Source of the DNA: Morella rubra
Taxonomy: Eukaryota; Streptophyta; Magnoliopsida; Fagales; Myricaceae
Reading direction: 5' to 3'
DNA length: 64,000 nt
NCBI GenBank assembly: GCA_003952965.2
Contig: RXIC02000005.1
Span: 64,013-128,012, forward strand
In this document: one piece after another, positions 22,421 through 35,500 of the stretch
How the letters are laid out: each line of letters starts with the position of its first letter
Numbering within the stretch: position 1 is the stretch's first letter
Made by a program: the position numbers and the translations under genes
The notes under the pieces: model-generated
What the model was told of the DNA's origin: nothing
The model's input: the letters and a program-made list of their open reading frames with translations, nothing else
Databases searched by the model: none

Positions 22421-25400
22421 ATGACTTTTAATCCTTTGGCTAGGATTCTGGATGACAATCGGTTGACAGGACCGAATTATATTGATTGGAAGAGAAATCT
22501 TATGATTATTCTCTCAGCCGATAAGATCGGTTATGTTCTCACCTCTGAGACACCTGAGCTTGCCCTGAACAATGCCACTGAGGAAGAAAAGAGAGTCTTT
22601 AACAAGTGGCATGATGATGATAATATGGCAAAGTGCTATATTATGGCCTCAATCTCAAATATTTTGCAGAAAGATTGTGAGGGCATAGCTACAGCTGCAG
22701 GCGCTATGTTGCATCTCCAAGAAATGTTTGGAGAGCAGAGCAGATCTGCTAGGCAGACTGCTATGAAGAATCTGATGTCCACCAAAATGGTGGAAGGGAG
22801 CCCAGTTCGGGAACATGTCTTGAAGATGATTTCTTTCATCAACGAACTGGATTTTTGGGAGCTGAGATGGATGGTGACACAAAAGTTGATGCCATTCTTT
22901 CATCTCTGCCTGATTCTTTTAATCAGTTTGTCCTTAATTACAATATGAACAAGATGAGTGTGACATTGTCAGAGCTGCTCAATATGTTGCAGTCAGCTCA
23001 AGATCTCATCAAGAAGGACAAACCTACTGTGATGGTCACAGAGAAATCTAATGCCTCTATGAAACTGAAACCCAAGTTTAAGAACTTCAAGAAAAATAAT
23101 AAGGGGTATCAGGCAGCTAAGAATGTTCAAGGTGAACAAAGAAACAAAGGAGGTGACAAGAATAAAGGCAAAGGAAATTGTTTCCATTGCGGCAAGCCCG
23201 GTCACTGGAAGAGAAACTGCCGAGTTTACTTAGCTTCTCTTAAAAAGGGCAAACCTTCTGAAGGTATATCTGATATGCTTGTAATTGAATTGAATTTAAT
23301 GGATGGTCCGTTTAATTCATGGTGTGTGGATTCTGGTTCTACATCTCACATCTGCAATATGTTGCAGGGGTTCAAGGAGACCAGAAGGCTCCATGAAGGG
23401 GAGCTGATCCTTAAGATGGGGACGGGTGCAACTGTTGCAGCGACCGCCATCGGAGTTTTTAGTTTAGAATTATCTAATAATAGAATTTTGATTCTAGAAG
23501 ACTGTCTTTATGTTCCAGAAGTTCGTAGAAATTTGATTTCTGTTTCAAAACTTGCTTTATCTGGATATTCATTTCTTTTCAATTCCAAGCTTGTTATTAA
23601 ATTTCAAAATAAATTTGTTGCTTCTGGAATTATTTATGATGGTCTTTATCTTTTGAATGTTGATAATTCTTTGAATAATATTGAGAATGATGATTCCAGT
23701 GTGTTATCCCTTAAGAGGAAAAGGATGTTAATCCAACTTACTTGTGGCATCTAAAACTTGGTCATGCCAATATTGATAGGATCAATAGATTGGTAAGGGA
23801 TGGGCCATTGCAATTTCTGAAAATTGAGCCCTATCCAATCTGTGAGCCCTGCTTGCAAGGAAAGATGACTAAAAGTCCTTTTACGGGAAAAGGAATTAGA
23901 GCCACAGAAGTATTAGGATTAATACATACTGATGTTTGTGGTCCCTTCAACCATATGGCAAGAGGAGGTTTCTCTTATTTCATTACTTTCATTGATGATT
24001 ATTCCAGGTATGGTTATCTATACCTGATGAAGCATAAATCGGAATCCTTTGAAAAGTTCAAGGAATTCCACAATGAAGTTGAGAAACAGATTGGAAAGTC
24101 CATTAAAATGATTCGCTCCGATAGGGGAGGCGAATACCTCTTGGATGATTTTAAAGTTTATCTTAAAGATCATGGAATCATATCTCAACTCACACCACCA
24201 GGCACACCACAACACAATGGTGTTGCAGAAAGAAGGAATAGAACCCTATTGGATATGGTTCGTTCCATGATGAGCATATCTGAGTTGCCTATATCATTTT
24301 GGGGACATGCTTTGGAGACCGCTGTTTACTTGTTAAACAGGATCCCTACAAAATCAGTTCCTAATACCCCATATGAGTTATGGACTGGCAAGAAGCCAAG
24401 CCTAAATCATATTAAGATATGGGGTTGTCCAGCTCATGTTAAAAGGTTTAATGTGGATAAGCTGGGATCAAGGACTGATAGGTGCCTATTTGTAGGCTAT
24501 CCCAAAATGACTACTGGTTTCTACTTCTATAATCCAAATGAAAACAAAGTGTTTGTTAGCAGGAATGCTACTTTTCTTGAAGAGGATTATAGTTTGAATG
24601 AAACTGAGAGTAGAGTTGCTCTTGATGAGCAAAGAGATAGTACAGTGACTGAGCAGAATGAGAATAATGATGATCAAGTGATTATTCCCACTGATCAAAC
24701 TGAACCTGTTGAGACACAGGAGCCTCGTCGTAGTAAAAGGATTATAAGACCTCCAGTAAAATTCAGTTTGTTAAATGAGATTTATCAAATGGATTCTGAG
24801 GGACTGGAGATTGATCCTTGTGATTATACAGAGGCTGTGAAAGACAAAGATGCTAAGCATTGGCATGTGGCCATGGAATCAGAGATGGACTCCATGTATT
24901 CCAACAAGGTATGGACCTTGGTAGACAAACCAGAAGGCATTAAGCCTATAGGTTGCAAATGGGTCTACAAAAGGAAACTTGGACCAACAGGAAAGGTAGA
25001 GACCTTTAAAGCTAGGCTGGTAGCGAAAGGGTATACTCAAAAGGCTGGTATTGATTATGAGGAAACCTTTTCACCAGTAGCTATGCTAAAGTCCATAAGG
25101 ATTCTGTTGGCAATTGCAGCATACTATGATTATGAGATATGGCAGATGGATGTGAAAACCGCATTCTTGAATGGGTACATCCATGAAGAAATTTATATGG
25201 ACCAGCCAAGAGGTTTCATATCTCAGGAAAATGAATCAAAAGTGTGCAAGTTGGAGAAATCCATTTATGGCCTAAAACAAGCATCACGTTGTTGGAACAT
25301 CCGTTTTAATGAGTCAATCAAAATGTTTGGTTTCTCACAAAACATGGATGAACCTTGTGTCTACAAGAAGGTTAGTGGGAGTGCTATCACCTTTTTGGTT

Positions 25401-26389
25401 CTTTATGTAGATGACATACTACTCATTGGGAATGATGTAGGGGCTTTGTCATCTGTGAAAATGTGGTTGTCTAACCAATTTTCAATGAAAGACCTTGGGG
25501 AAGCATCCTACATACTCGGGATCAAAGTGTTTAGAGACCGAAAGAAGAGATTATTGGGTCTCTCACAGGTCAATTATATTGACAGGATATTGGCTAGATT
25601 TAGCATGGTAAATTCCAAGAAAGGGTTTCTACCCTTTAGACATGGAATTCATCTCTCTAAGCAGATGTGTCCAAAAACACCTGAAGAAAGAGAGAAGATG
25701 AGTAACTGCCATTATGCTTCGGCTGTAGGGAGTCTCATGTATGCTATGCTTTGTACTAGACCTGATATCAGTCACGCAGTTAGCGTTGTGAGTAGATACC
25801 AATCCAATCCAGGTCCAGAACATTGGTCAGCAGTAAAACATATCCTCAGGTATTTGAGAAATACAAAACACTATTTCTTAGTGTATGGTAGTGAGGATCT
25901 GACTGTCCAGGGATATACAGATTCGGATTTTCAATCAGACATTGATGATAGAAGATCAACATCCGGGTTTGTGTTCCTTCTTGGCAAAGGAGCATTCAGT
26001 TGGAGAAGTTTCAAGCAAAGTACTACTGCTGATTCTACAACTGAGGCAGAATATGTTGCTGCAAGTGAAGCTGCAAAGAAGCTGTGTGGATTCGCAAGTT
26101 CATTCAAGAACTTGAAGTTGTCCCTTCGATTGAGGCGCCTATTTCCTTATACTGCGATAACAATGGTGCAATTGCACAGGCAGTGGAACCAAGGTCTCAT
26201 CAAAGGACGAAGCACATAGAACGTCGTTTTCACCTAATACGTGATATCATATCAAGAGGTGATATCACAATGGTGAAGGTTGCATCAGCTGATAATTTAG
26301 CTGATCCATTTACAAAGCCTTTATCTCAGAAAGTGTTTGAGAAACATATTAAGGATATGGGTTTGAGATATATGTATGATTGGGTTTGA
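22421..26389 (+). CDS. Ty1/copia gag-pol polyprotein, copy 3, three frameshifts
   Basis: Same domains as the other copies. Three single-base losses break the frame: one T in the T run at ~22852 (GGATTTTTGGG; six Ts in the other copies), one G at ~23723 (AAAAGGATG versus AAAAGGGATG) and one G at ~26079 (GCAAAGAAGC versus GCAAAGGAAGC). The pieces are 22421-22948, 22855-23754, 23742-26219 and 26084-26389. The annotated length is exactly three bases short of the 3972-nt intact frame. The second break lies just before the integrase zinc-binding region and the third inside RNase H. All three are in homopolymers, so base-calling error is a real alternative to true decay. It shares the DQPRGF variant with copy 2. 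Confidence 0.92.
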
Positions 26390-27145
26390 CGTTATATTTT
26401 TCCTTTATTATTTGATAATAAAAGTTTATTTGTTTTTCACATATATTATTGTTGTTATGGGTTTATACGTAACATGAGATGTTATGTATGTAAATTTGTT
26501 CAGGCAACATTGTAGAAAAATCATGCTAGAGATTAATGAATCAAAGGCAGGGAATAATGATTTTCAGTTCCTTGTAAGCCTGAAATTGTTCTAGACTTTT
26601 GTGTCATAAAGTCTACACTTGTTGTGCGGAGAATGATTGATTCCATCATTGAGGTATGACCTTAAGCAGACAAGTGGGTGTCATGTAATAGGTACATACA
26701 CTGAACAGGATCGATAAAGAATGCCTTTTGGAAAATGATCATTGTCAGGTTAAAGGTTGTTCTATCACAATTCGGTATTGTCCTGAGAGGTTTGTATTTA
26801 TTCATTTGTTATGTACACATACTTTGACGTTGTCAACCGGTGATGTCCATTCAGGACTATATACGGACATGTTGGGTTGTGTGCGTGATGGATGAGTTGT
26901 ATGAATGCTCAACAAGGAATCCACCAGTCTCTTGGAGAGACAGTATATTCAGTTAATGTTCATATAAGTGTTGGACCAAAAGAAATCGGCCGGATGTGTT
27001 TTACAAAACTATTTTGAATACATAAAAGTATATTATATATTTTCAAAATTGTTTTATGGTCCAACTGAGTTGTGAACTAAGAAATCAAGGTTTACATGAG
27101 ATAGGGACGTGACGGTGATATTGGTTCTGAGGGCAAGTGGGAGAT
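26390..27145 (+). other. 3' untranslated region of copia copy 3 with polypurine tract
   Basis: Colinear with 19670-20435 but with several single-base losses (GATTTTCAG ~26560, GGATCGATA ~26711, AAATCGGCC ~26986, ATATTGGTTC ~27119) and loss of a short segment (CCTTAGA) near 26783. It ends GGGCAAGTGGGAGAT at 27131-27145. No gene is supported. Confidence 0.7.
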
Positions 27146-27701
27146 TGTTAGAATTATGTGCCCTGATAACCAAACGAGTAATCCAGTCCTAATATCTCAT
27201 ATGGAATATAGTTTGGTGGAAGGAATTAATTGTATGTAAAAGGGGCATATTTGCAATAATCTCAAATTTCAGGGATCAATTACAATATGTTGATGGACTT
27301 GATTGTAATTAGTAGAAGCCCTAATTTTATTAGAAGAAGAGTTCTTCAGTTTAATCCTACGGCTGGAATTTGAGATCCCTAAGGATCCTATGTCTCATGC
27401 TCTCTCTAGGGTTTCCCAAGGCCTATAAATATAACTGTTATATTCAAGGGGTTGGCCATCAGAACCTATTAGAGAAATCCCTAAAAGAGAGAGTGACATA
27501 AATCCCTTAGGAGGCAAGACATTTGTGTTGTTGTTCTTAATCGCTGGAGCTTTGGATTGGATCGTGAAGCGGGTTGAAACTTGTGGATTCCCGAATTACT
27601 ATATCAAGGTAAGTAATCGAATCCGAAATTGCATTATATTCCTGATAGATGTTTTATTGAAAACATGTTATTTATTTAGTTTAATTCCGCATAAACTATC
27701 A
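27146..27701 (+). repeat. LTR4, terminal LTR of the copia array, divergent
   Basis: TGTTAGAATT to AAACTATCA, followed by TACAATAAC. It differs from LTR1-3 more than they differ from each other. Its 3' part carries CCGAAATTGC, TATATTCCTG and GTTTTATTG, variants shared with the inverted LTR next door rather than with LTR1-3. It also has its own change near 27527 (GTTGTTGTTCTTAATCG). Confidence 0.9.
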
Positions 27702-27729
27702 TACAATAACATTTTTTTTTTTGCAATAT

Positions 27730-28383
27730 TTCATAATAGTGCGTGAAGGAATCGGGTTTTTAGCTTTTGATTCTCAATCAAAAATTAGCAAGGTCATATA
27801 ATCCAACAATTGCAATCATACGACCTGGCTTGATACCACTGATAGTTTATGCGGAATTAAACTAAATAAATAACATGTTTTCAATAAAACATCTATCAGG
27901 AATATAATCGCAATTTCGGATTCGATTACTTACCTTGATATAGTTTCAAGTTTCAACCCGCTTCACGATCCAATCCAAAAGCTCCAGCGATTCAGAATAA
28001 TAATAGCAACACAAATGTCTTGCCTCCTAAGGATTTATGTCACTCTCTCTCATGTTAGGGATTTCTCTAATAGGTTCTGATGGCCAACCCTTGAATATAA
28101 CAGTTATATTTATAGCCTTGGGAAACCCTAGAGAGAGCATGAGACATAGGATCCTTAGGGATCTCAAATTCCAGCCGTAGGATTAAACTGAAGAACTCTT
28201 CTTCTAATAAAATTAGGGCTTCTACTAATTACAATCAAGTCCATCAACATATTGTAATTGACCCCTGAAATTTGAGATTATTATATGCCCCCTTTTACAT
28301 ACAATTAATTCCTTCCACCAAACTATATTCCATATGAGATATTAGGACTGGATTACTTATTTGGTTATCGAGGGCACATAATT

Positions 28384-28389
<6 letters not shown>
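27730..28389 (-). mobile_element. Inverted LTR (27840-28389) plus leader stub of the same copia family
   Basis: On the minus strand this reads TGTTAGAATTATGTGCC (28389 downward) through an LTR to TATCA, then GTGGTATCA and leader sequence as far as CACGCACTATTATGA near 27730, where it meets the 27702-27729 spacer after LTR4. It is therefore the 5' end of a minus-strand element whose remainder is missing. The PBS is damaged (TGGTATCAAGCC). It interrupts exon 4 of the peroxidase gene and lies in the same orientation as that gene. CATTG follows at 28390-28394, but no matching copy is visible on the other side. Confidence 0.9.
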
Positions 28390-29673
<1,284 letters not shown>

Positions 29674-29721
29674 TTTTTTCAGAAGCTAATGACAACTTGA
29701 AGGCATAAGACATTATGAAAG

Positions 29722-29732
29722 ATTATATATAG
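29722..29732 (-). promoter_or_regulatory. Candidate TATA box of the peroxidase gene
   Basis: CTATATATAAT on the minus strand, about 50 bp upstream of the ATG at 29673. The spacing would allow a short 5' UTR. Confidence 0.45.
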
Positions 29733-31696
29733 TGGAAAAAGCCTAATACATCCAGTGCCGCGTGAGAAAGCGCAAGGCTGGAGAGTGATAACAGCTTGAT
29801 CGGCGGAAGTGCAAAAAAGGACAATAGGGGTTGGTTTTGATGGGTATGTTTACACTCTGATATATTTTGTCGTGTTCTTTGAGAAGCCAGTAAACAGCTT
29901 GGTTTACGTGGGTAGTGGGCTTAAAATATGCAAATAGATCAACCTCATTTGTCTTTGAGTGCAACAAAATCCAAATGTAGCTGTAAGAGATGAATCTTTT
30001 CTTATATTCTATGGGCGTGAGAGTGGCAGAAACACCAAGCTAAATTGATTTGGATGGGCAGAGTCATTCTTAAGTCTTCTGGGAGAACGTTGCATCTCAG
30101 AACTTCAATAAATTACTCTTGAGGCGTGAGCATTCTATTGCCAAGACAATTGACGTGCACTGTGGAATATCTCAAAACCCCAGCTCTCGCGCAAGTGGCT
30201 TCACATAAGTTTCAATAAGCCAGTCATCTTAGACGTCCATTGGCCACGTTTCGTAGAAAGCCTTTCACAGTCCCGTATCTTTTTACAATCGGGGATTTGA
30301 TTACCTCACAGATGAAAAGAAAGAACGAAAACATGCATTTTGGAAATATTCCAGTCCTACTTTCTTACCGTTCGTGCAAAAACCTTTCCAAAAAGATTTT
30401 GGGTCCCGACGGTTGTGTGAAGAGATCATAAACCCAACTGCGTTTGAATACTATTTTAGGCAACACCTACTGCTAACTGCTTATTCTATATGTCTCAATT
30501 CCACAGATATCATATGGCTTTCATTTGTTGACTATAGACGGTACGATATATTCATGGGGGACTTCTGCAGTAAGGGGATGTATTTCGACCAAATGTGGTA
30601 TGAACATTTAGAAGAACTTTCGATGCAGAGTATATTTCAGATGAACAGATACTCATAAAGCCAGATTTGCTGGGGTTTGCTATAATTGCTCTTTACTGAC
30701 GAATCTGATATCTGACAATATATGTATTGTATGCTTAACGTTAAAGCTACTGCTGAGAGAGAACGAGGGTCAATCTTTGACAATTTTCAGAACTTCCAAA
30801 AATTTGACGTGTCGCGGATTTGAAATTCTTCATTGAAACATTCGGGTGCCCAGTGTTCCTTCATTTTCTCTCTGTTTCGGTGCTTCCTCAGCGTCCACAA
30901 GGACGTCGTTAATTTTTTTTCTAAGCCACAAGGACGTCGTTTTGAAGTTTGTAGAGACATCAGAAACCGATAAACAGGGACTAATCATCGATAAACAGGG
31001 ACGAATCACCGATAAACAGGGACGAATCAGATTGAAAGGACGCTTCTTTCAGCTAGGACCGGTAACTGCGTGAAACATGACAAATTTTGGGACAGACAAG
31101 GGATAACAACGGTGTAGGGTTTTTTTTCCGGAAGAAAAAAAGGGGTTGGTGGTGTCTTCTCGGCCCACTTAAATCCGGGTATATTCTAACGGCGCAAGGC
31201 TTCCCAAGCAATATGCCATTTTCCAATATTCGAACCAACAACCTCGGATTCACAAGGTGTTGTTTTCATCAGTTTCCAACCGCTATTGTTATATCAAAAC
31301 TATTACTACTAGTATTAACCAAAGCTAATCTATCAAGTATTTGAACATGGTCGAATTCATAGAGATAAAATTATGAGATAAAGAAGCATGAGTAAAAGAA
31401 TTAAACAAAAATAAAGATGAATTGTGTTGTTGATTGTTCACGTTGATTTTTAGATTGCATTTAAATAATTTGAAAATAATGGACGAAAACAATAAATAGA
31501 AACTATAGAGACTTCGAGGACTTATTTAACAACTTTGAATTCTTTAATCAATTATACTTAATTGGATGAGAACGATAATTCTCTCCTATCAGAACAATAA
31601 GAAGTCCAGTAAAAAATATTTATATGATAAGATTTCTGAATAATAAATGGTTAGACAATAAGCATCTTGGACTAGCAATTTTCATCCGCTATATAA
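29733..31696. other. Intergenic; no gene recognised; one small tandem repeat
   Basis: No exon with recognisable protein features was found on either strand. Three copies of a 21-bp unit (CGATAAACAGGGACGAATCA and variants) lie at 30968-31030. The remainder is unique-looking sequence. Confidence 0.5.
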
Positions 31697-32035
31697 TTTT
31701 TTTTTTTCCTAAGCAAAGATGTATTCTTACACCCAATACAACAATCAAGGTAGGAAACGAGGATTGTCACTAGCCATACAAGCAATAGAAATACAAGACG
31801 AGGGAATGAGCCTCTCCAAGTTCAAACTAGCTGCCCAATGTGCAATCTTGTGAGCTAAAAGTGTTAGCAGTGACCCAGTGGAAACTCCAATTAGGATGAA
31901 GGGAAAGAAGATGCCGCATATCATCAGCAAGGGTGCTGATTTGCCAATCAGGACAGACAATAGTGCCAATAATCGCATTACAAACCAACTGATTATCGTT
32001 TTCAAGTCCAATTTTCAAGTGATAGTTTGAAGGTA
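31697..32035 (-). pseudogene. 3' end of a truncated LINE-like element (RNase H-like fragment plus A-tail)
   Basis: Read on the minus strand from ~32035: LENDNQLVCNAIIG, CPDWQISTL, RHLLSLHPNWSFHWV, then after frame breaks LAHKIAHWAASLNLERLIPS and SDNPRFLP-stop. These resemble the RNase H-like (RVT_3) tail of plant non-LTR retrotransposon ORFs (NWSFHWV...AHKIAHWA). At least one frame break near 31870 separates the halves. The stop is followed by ~30 nt and then a run of 11 As on the minus strand (T run 31697-31707), as expected for a 5'-truncated LINE insertion. A host gene of the RVT_3 type is possible but less likely given the A-run. Confidence 0.6.
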
Positions 32036-32153
32036 AAATGAAGTGGTAATAGTTTAAGGTACAAGATATTGAAAAAATATATTTAACAGATGTAGTAGGC
32101 GTTTTCCCTATTTCACTTAAAGTAGGAGGTTATTATATCACTTAGCCCAAGTG

Positions 32154-32182
32154 CCCACGTGTTACACGTGTTACACGTGTAC
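32154..32182. promoter_or_regulatory. Cluster of three ACGTG (G-box-like) motifs
   Basis: CCCACGTGTTACACGTGTTA followed by CACGTGTAC contains ACGTG three times at about 9-bp spacing, with the palindrome CACGTG in each. G-boxes bind bZIP and bHLH factors. The cluster is ~0.4 kb downstream of the 32589-38496 gene and ~2.5 kb upstream of the peroxidase start, so its target is unclear. An (AT)10 run follows at 32246-32265. Confidence 0.4.
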
Positions 32183-32588
32183 TAATATGATACAATATAA
32201 AAGTGATCGTTCCTATCATTAGTTTCTCTTTATTTTTTATAAAACTATATATATATATATATATAGGAAAATCATGCGAAAATCACATATAGCTAAAATA
32301 ATGCGAAAACCTTGCATTATCAATATTTACTTTGATATTCATAGGCCAAGAATCACAAAACCATACAAATTGCTAGATTAATATTAGCTAAAATAAAATA
32401 TAAAACGCATAGGTTATAAAGTCCAGATTTAAGTTTAAAAGCTTTTTACAAGTCCAAATAGCACTCATACTCTTATCTTAGAAGTAATTTCCATATTTTC
32501 AATACAGACACTGCATATAACTCTCTCTTACATAAGATATGGAGCCATTCACCGAAAGAGCTCAAGTCCAACTTGAGGTTAACAGGTC

Positions 32589-35500
32589 TTAACCCACGAG
32601 CTCCTCCTTCATTACATGTTCCCAATCTGAGGAAGTGCTATCATACGAAACAGCAGATACTGCGGCCTCAAGCCTGTTGCACCGGAGAGATTGACTCACA
32701 TGATCATCCTCACCAAGAGAAGACTCCAACGCAGCTAACTTGTCATTAATACTGTTGGCAGTGCAGTGCTGCAAGACGGGTCCCAATTTCACATCCCCAG
32801 TAACATACTCTGGCCTATCTCCAATAATTGGCCTATGATTTTTCTCACCTGGAAATCCAAAGTGAACAACCTCTGCCAGTTCTTGCCTTTTCCCATCCAT
32901 CAAACTCAAGTTATCATCCCGGCTTTTAATGATATGGAATCTGGCCATGATGGAAGCCTCAACATCATCTGCGTGGCCGTTTGTGGTAGTAAGGGGAGGA
33001 TTTTGAGTGAAAATATCTGGGATTAAAGCACCTTTCGCCTCGGTTGCTTCAAATGTTGAATCATCAACCTCGTTCAGATCGAGAAAACTATTTGAGCTTG
33101 ATGGTTCCTCTACATCTTTAGCCTCTAGAGAATTTGAGTTGTCAGCTCGGCATTTTAGAATGTGAACTCTTGCCATCACATCCTCTTCCTGGCAAGTTGT
33201 GCCAATGATCGGCGAATTTTGGATGGACATATCTTGGGAAAGACACTTTGCCTCAGCTGTTTCAGGTGCCAACTCGTCCATCTTGTTCAGATCAAGATAC
33301 ACCTTCGAGCTTGACACTTCCTCTAAATCAGTAGTGGAATTAGTGTAGTCAATCCGGCGCTTTAGAATACCATATCTGGCCATAACATCCCGCATAGAAG
33401 TGGTATCCTGGATGGAAATAACTCCAGGTGCTGACTTGTCAACCATGTTTAAATCGAAAGAGGCCTTGGATCTTAGTCTTTTCTCAACATCCATCGTATT
33501 TTCTAACACATCTAAAGCAGAGAATATTAGGTCAACTGGTCAAGCAATAACTAAAGTACAACTGATTTCTCAAATCTCAAATAATAATTCTAACCTTTCG
33601 CCTTGTGCAGCTCAGATTTCTCCATCTCAGTTTTCAAGCGATGATAGCGAGCTTTATAGTTGACGGAACACAATTCAGCTTCTGCCTCAAGCCATAAATT
33701 CTTATACAAGAAGCTCTTTGGCTGCATTTCTTCCTCATGATTAAAATTTTGACAGAGAACTCCCTTTATAGCCTGTAAATCATGATCCATGAGAAAGAAA
33801 CTAAATTTTATTTTCTTCTTTCTTATTTCCTTTTGCACTTCTGTTTCCAAGAATAAAGATCAACTTTATTATGGTTATTTTACAAAACCAAACAGAAAAA
33901 CTACCTGTGTCATGTTATTCACCATTTCAGCATCACGCTTCAAAGAGAGAGAATCCGATAACATCTCCATCTTATTGCTGGACCCAATATAATGATTGTT
34001 TCCCTCATGGGGAAACTTATGGTCAAGCCGATCCCAAGCAATGAAAGCTGCTTCCTTTGTCGATCTAGTTCTGTCCACACTCCCTTTCTGAAGTAGACAT
34101 TATCCATCCAGCTTAATGAGATATTAGAAAAGCATTCTAGCACACGTTTATTTATTTACACGCAGTGGATCCAACTTTCAAAGGAACCAAAAAAAAAAAA
34201 AATAGACAAATACAATCTGGAGTGGAAGGTGTGAGCAATCTACAAGCTTACAGATTCGTAGAAATGAGAAGATTGGTAAAAAGGAAACAGTGATATATGT
34301 CATGATCTAAATGAGAATGATAAACTTAAATTGCGGGGAAAAAAAGAACTATTATAAGAAACAATTGGGTTTGTTTTTTTTTTATAAACAATGAGCTGCA
34401 TTTGAACACATCATAGCCATCCAAGTTGTTTCAAGGAATAATCAGTATACAGCTTGCTGGTAAGACAGATTTACTCAGGAGAATAAACCTTTCCCATAAG
34501 AAAGATGCAGCTGGGAGCAGGAGAGTCTTTAATAATCCATGCATAAAAGCTCTCATGCTGTAAGATAGTACCTCCTTATGAGAAAAAAAGTCACTTCTCC
34601 CTTATGACCGGCCTATACAAAAGCTTGCCGTTTGCTACAAGATTGGTCATTATGTGCTTATCTTATAAAGTGAAAACAATTAAGGCAAAAGAGAACAGAA
34701 AAAATGCAATAGATTCGCAATTCCAATCTTTTTATGGAAAAAAATCTAATCCCTAACCTCGGAGAATAAAGTCTGTATGGAATTAAAATGGAAGAAAACA
34801 TCATACCTTTGGAGGCATAGACACCTCTTCAAGATATGGAGATATGCCTTGGCCAAACAGTGATGCTTGTGTTGCAATCATTTGCTCTTCCTCCTTTGAT
34901 ATACATCGATGAATATTCAATATCACATTTTTAAGGGCCTCACAGTCTACTTCCTTCAGTTCAAGTGAATCATTTGAAGAGTGAAATAGAAGCAAGTCAG
35001 ACAGATTCCGCATTATATTAACCAGCATCTGGACATCTATTCTTGGGGTTGAACCTGCCTCATGCAGTTTATTCAGCTTAGCAGAAGCATCTTCCACTGA
35101 TGACGCCAAAGACAGGCCCTTTTCAGTGGCATGGAATGGCAGATTAGATGAACCATACCTTGAAGGAGCACTGATATTTGATCCTGTATCTGCAACACAC
35201 ATCTCTGATAAGTGCTTCTTTTCAGAGATCATTTTACTTGCTTCAAAATTTTGTTGCATGGCGAGGGAAGGTTTCAACTGTGATTCACCTATGGACTTGC
35301 TGTGCAAGGCATGGTGTTTCCCTGGTTCGCCATTGTTATCAGAGAGTTGAACCTCACAGCCAGAGTTAGATTTTGAATTGAAGGATCCAGCTTTTGAAGA
35401 ATCATTTGATCTGGATTCTCTAAATAATGAGCTAGCGTCTGAAGGCCTCTTCAGCCCAGGTTGTAAACCTTTTCCCACATACACAGTTTCCCCATTTGGA

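Larger units (their letters stand above)
7435..27701 (+). mobile_element. Head-to-tail array of three Ty1/copia elements sharing LTRs
   Basis: Order: LTR1 (7435-7997), internal 1, truncated LTR2 (13781-14284), internal 2, LTR3 (20436-20999), internal 3, LTR4 (27146-27701). Each internal region carries a PBS matching initiator tRNA-Met, a ~1.4-kb structured leader and one gag-pol frame ordered GAG, PR, INT, RT, RNaseH, which defines Ty1/copia. Internal copies are nearly identical, so the array is young. Copies 2 and 3 share substitutions absent from copy 1, for example AAGAATAAAGGC and CCAAGAGGTTTC. Shared single LTRs between copies are the mark of unequal recombination rather than of independent insertions. 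The flanks (CTAAC before LTR1, TACAA after LTR4) do not match, so there is no target duplication for the array as a whole. Confidence 0.93.

Noticed and set aside
7435-27701. One simple copia insertion with matching target duplication
   Set aside because: Flanks CTAAC and TACAA do not match, and three internal regions are present.
27525-27746. 73-residue frame across LTR4 and the palindrome spacer
   Set aside because: It is LTR sequence read through into a T run; no protein features.
30374-30658. 94-residue plus-strand open frame as a gene
   Set aside because: No recognisable domain, no splice or promoter context, composition like random AT-rich sequence.
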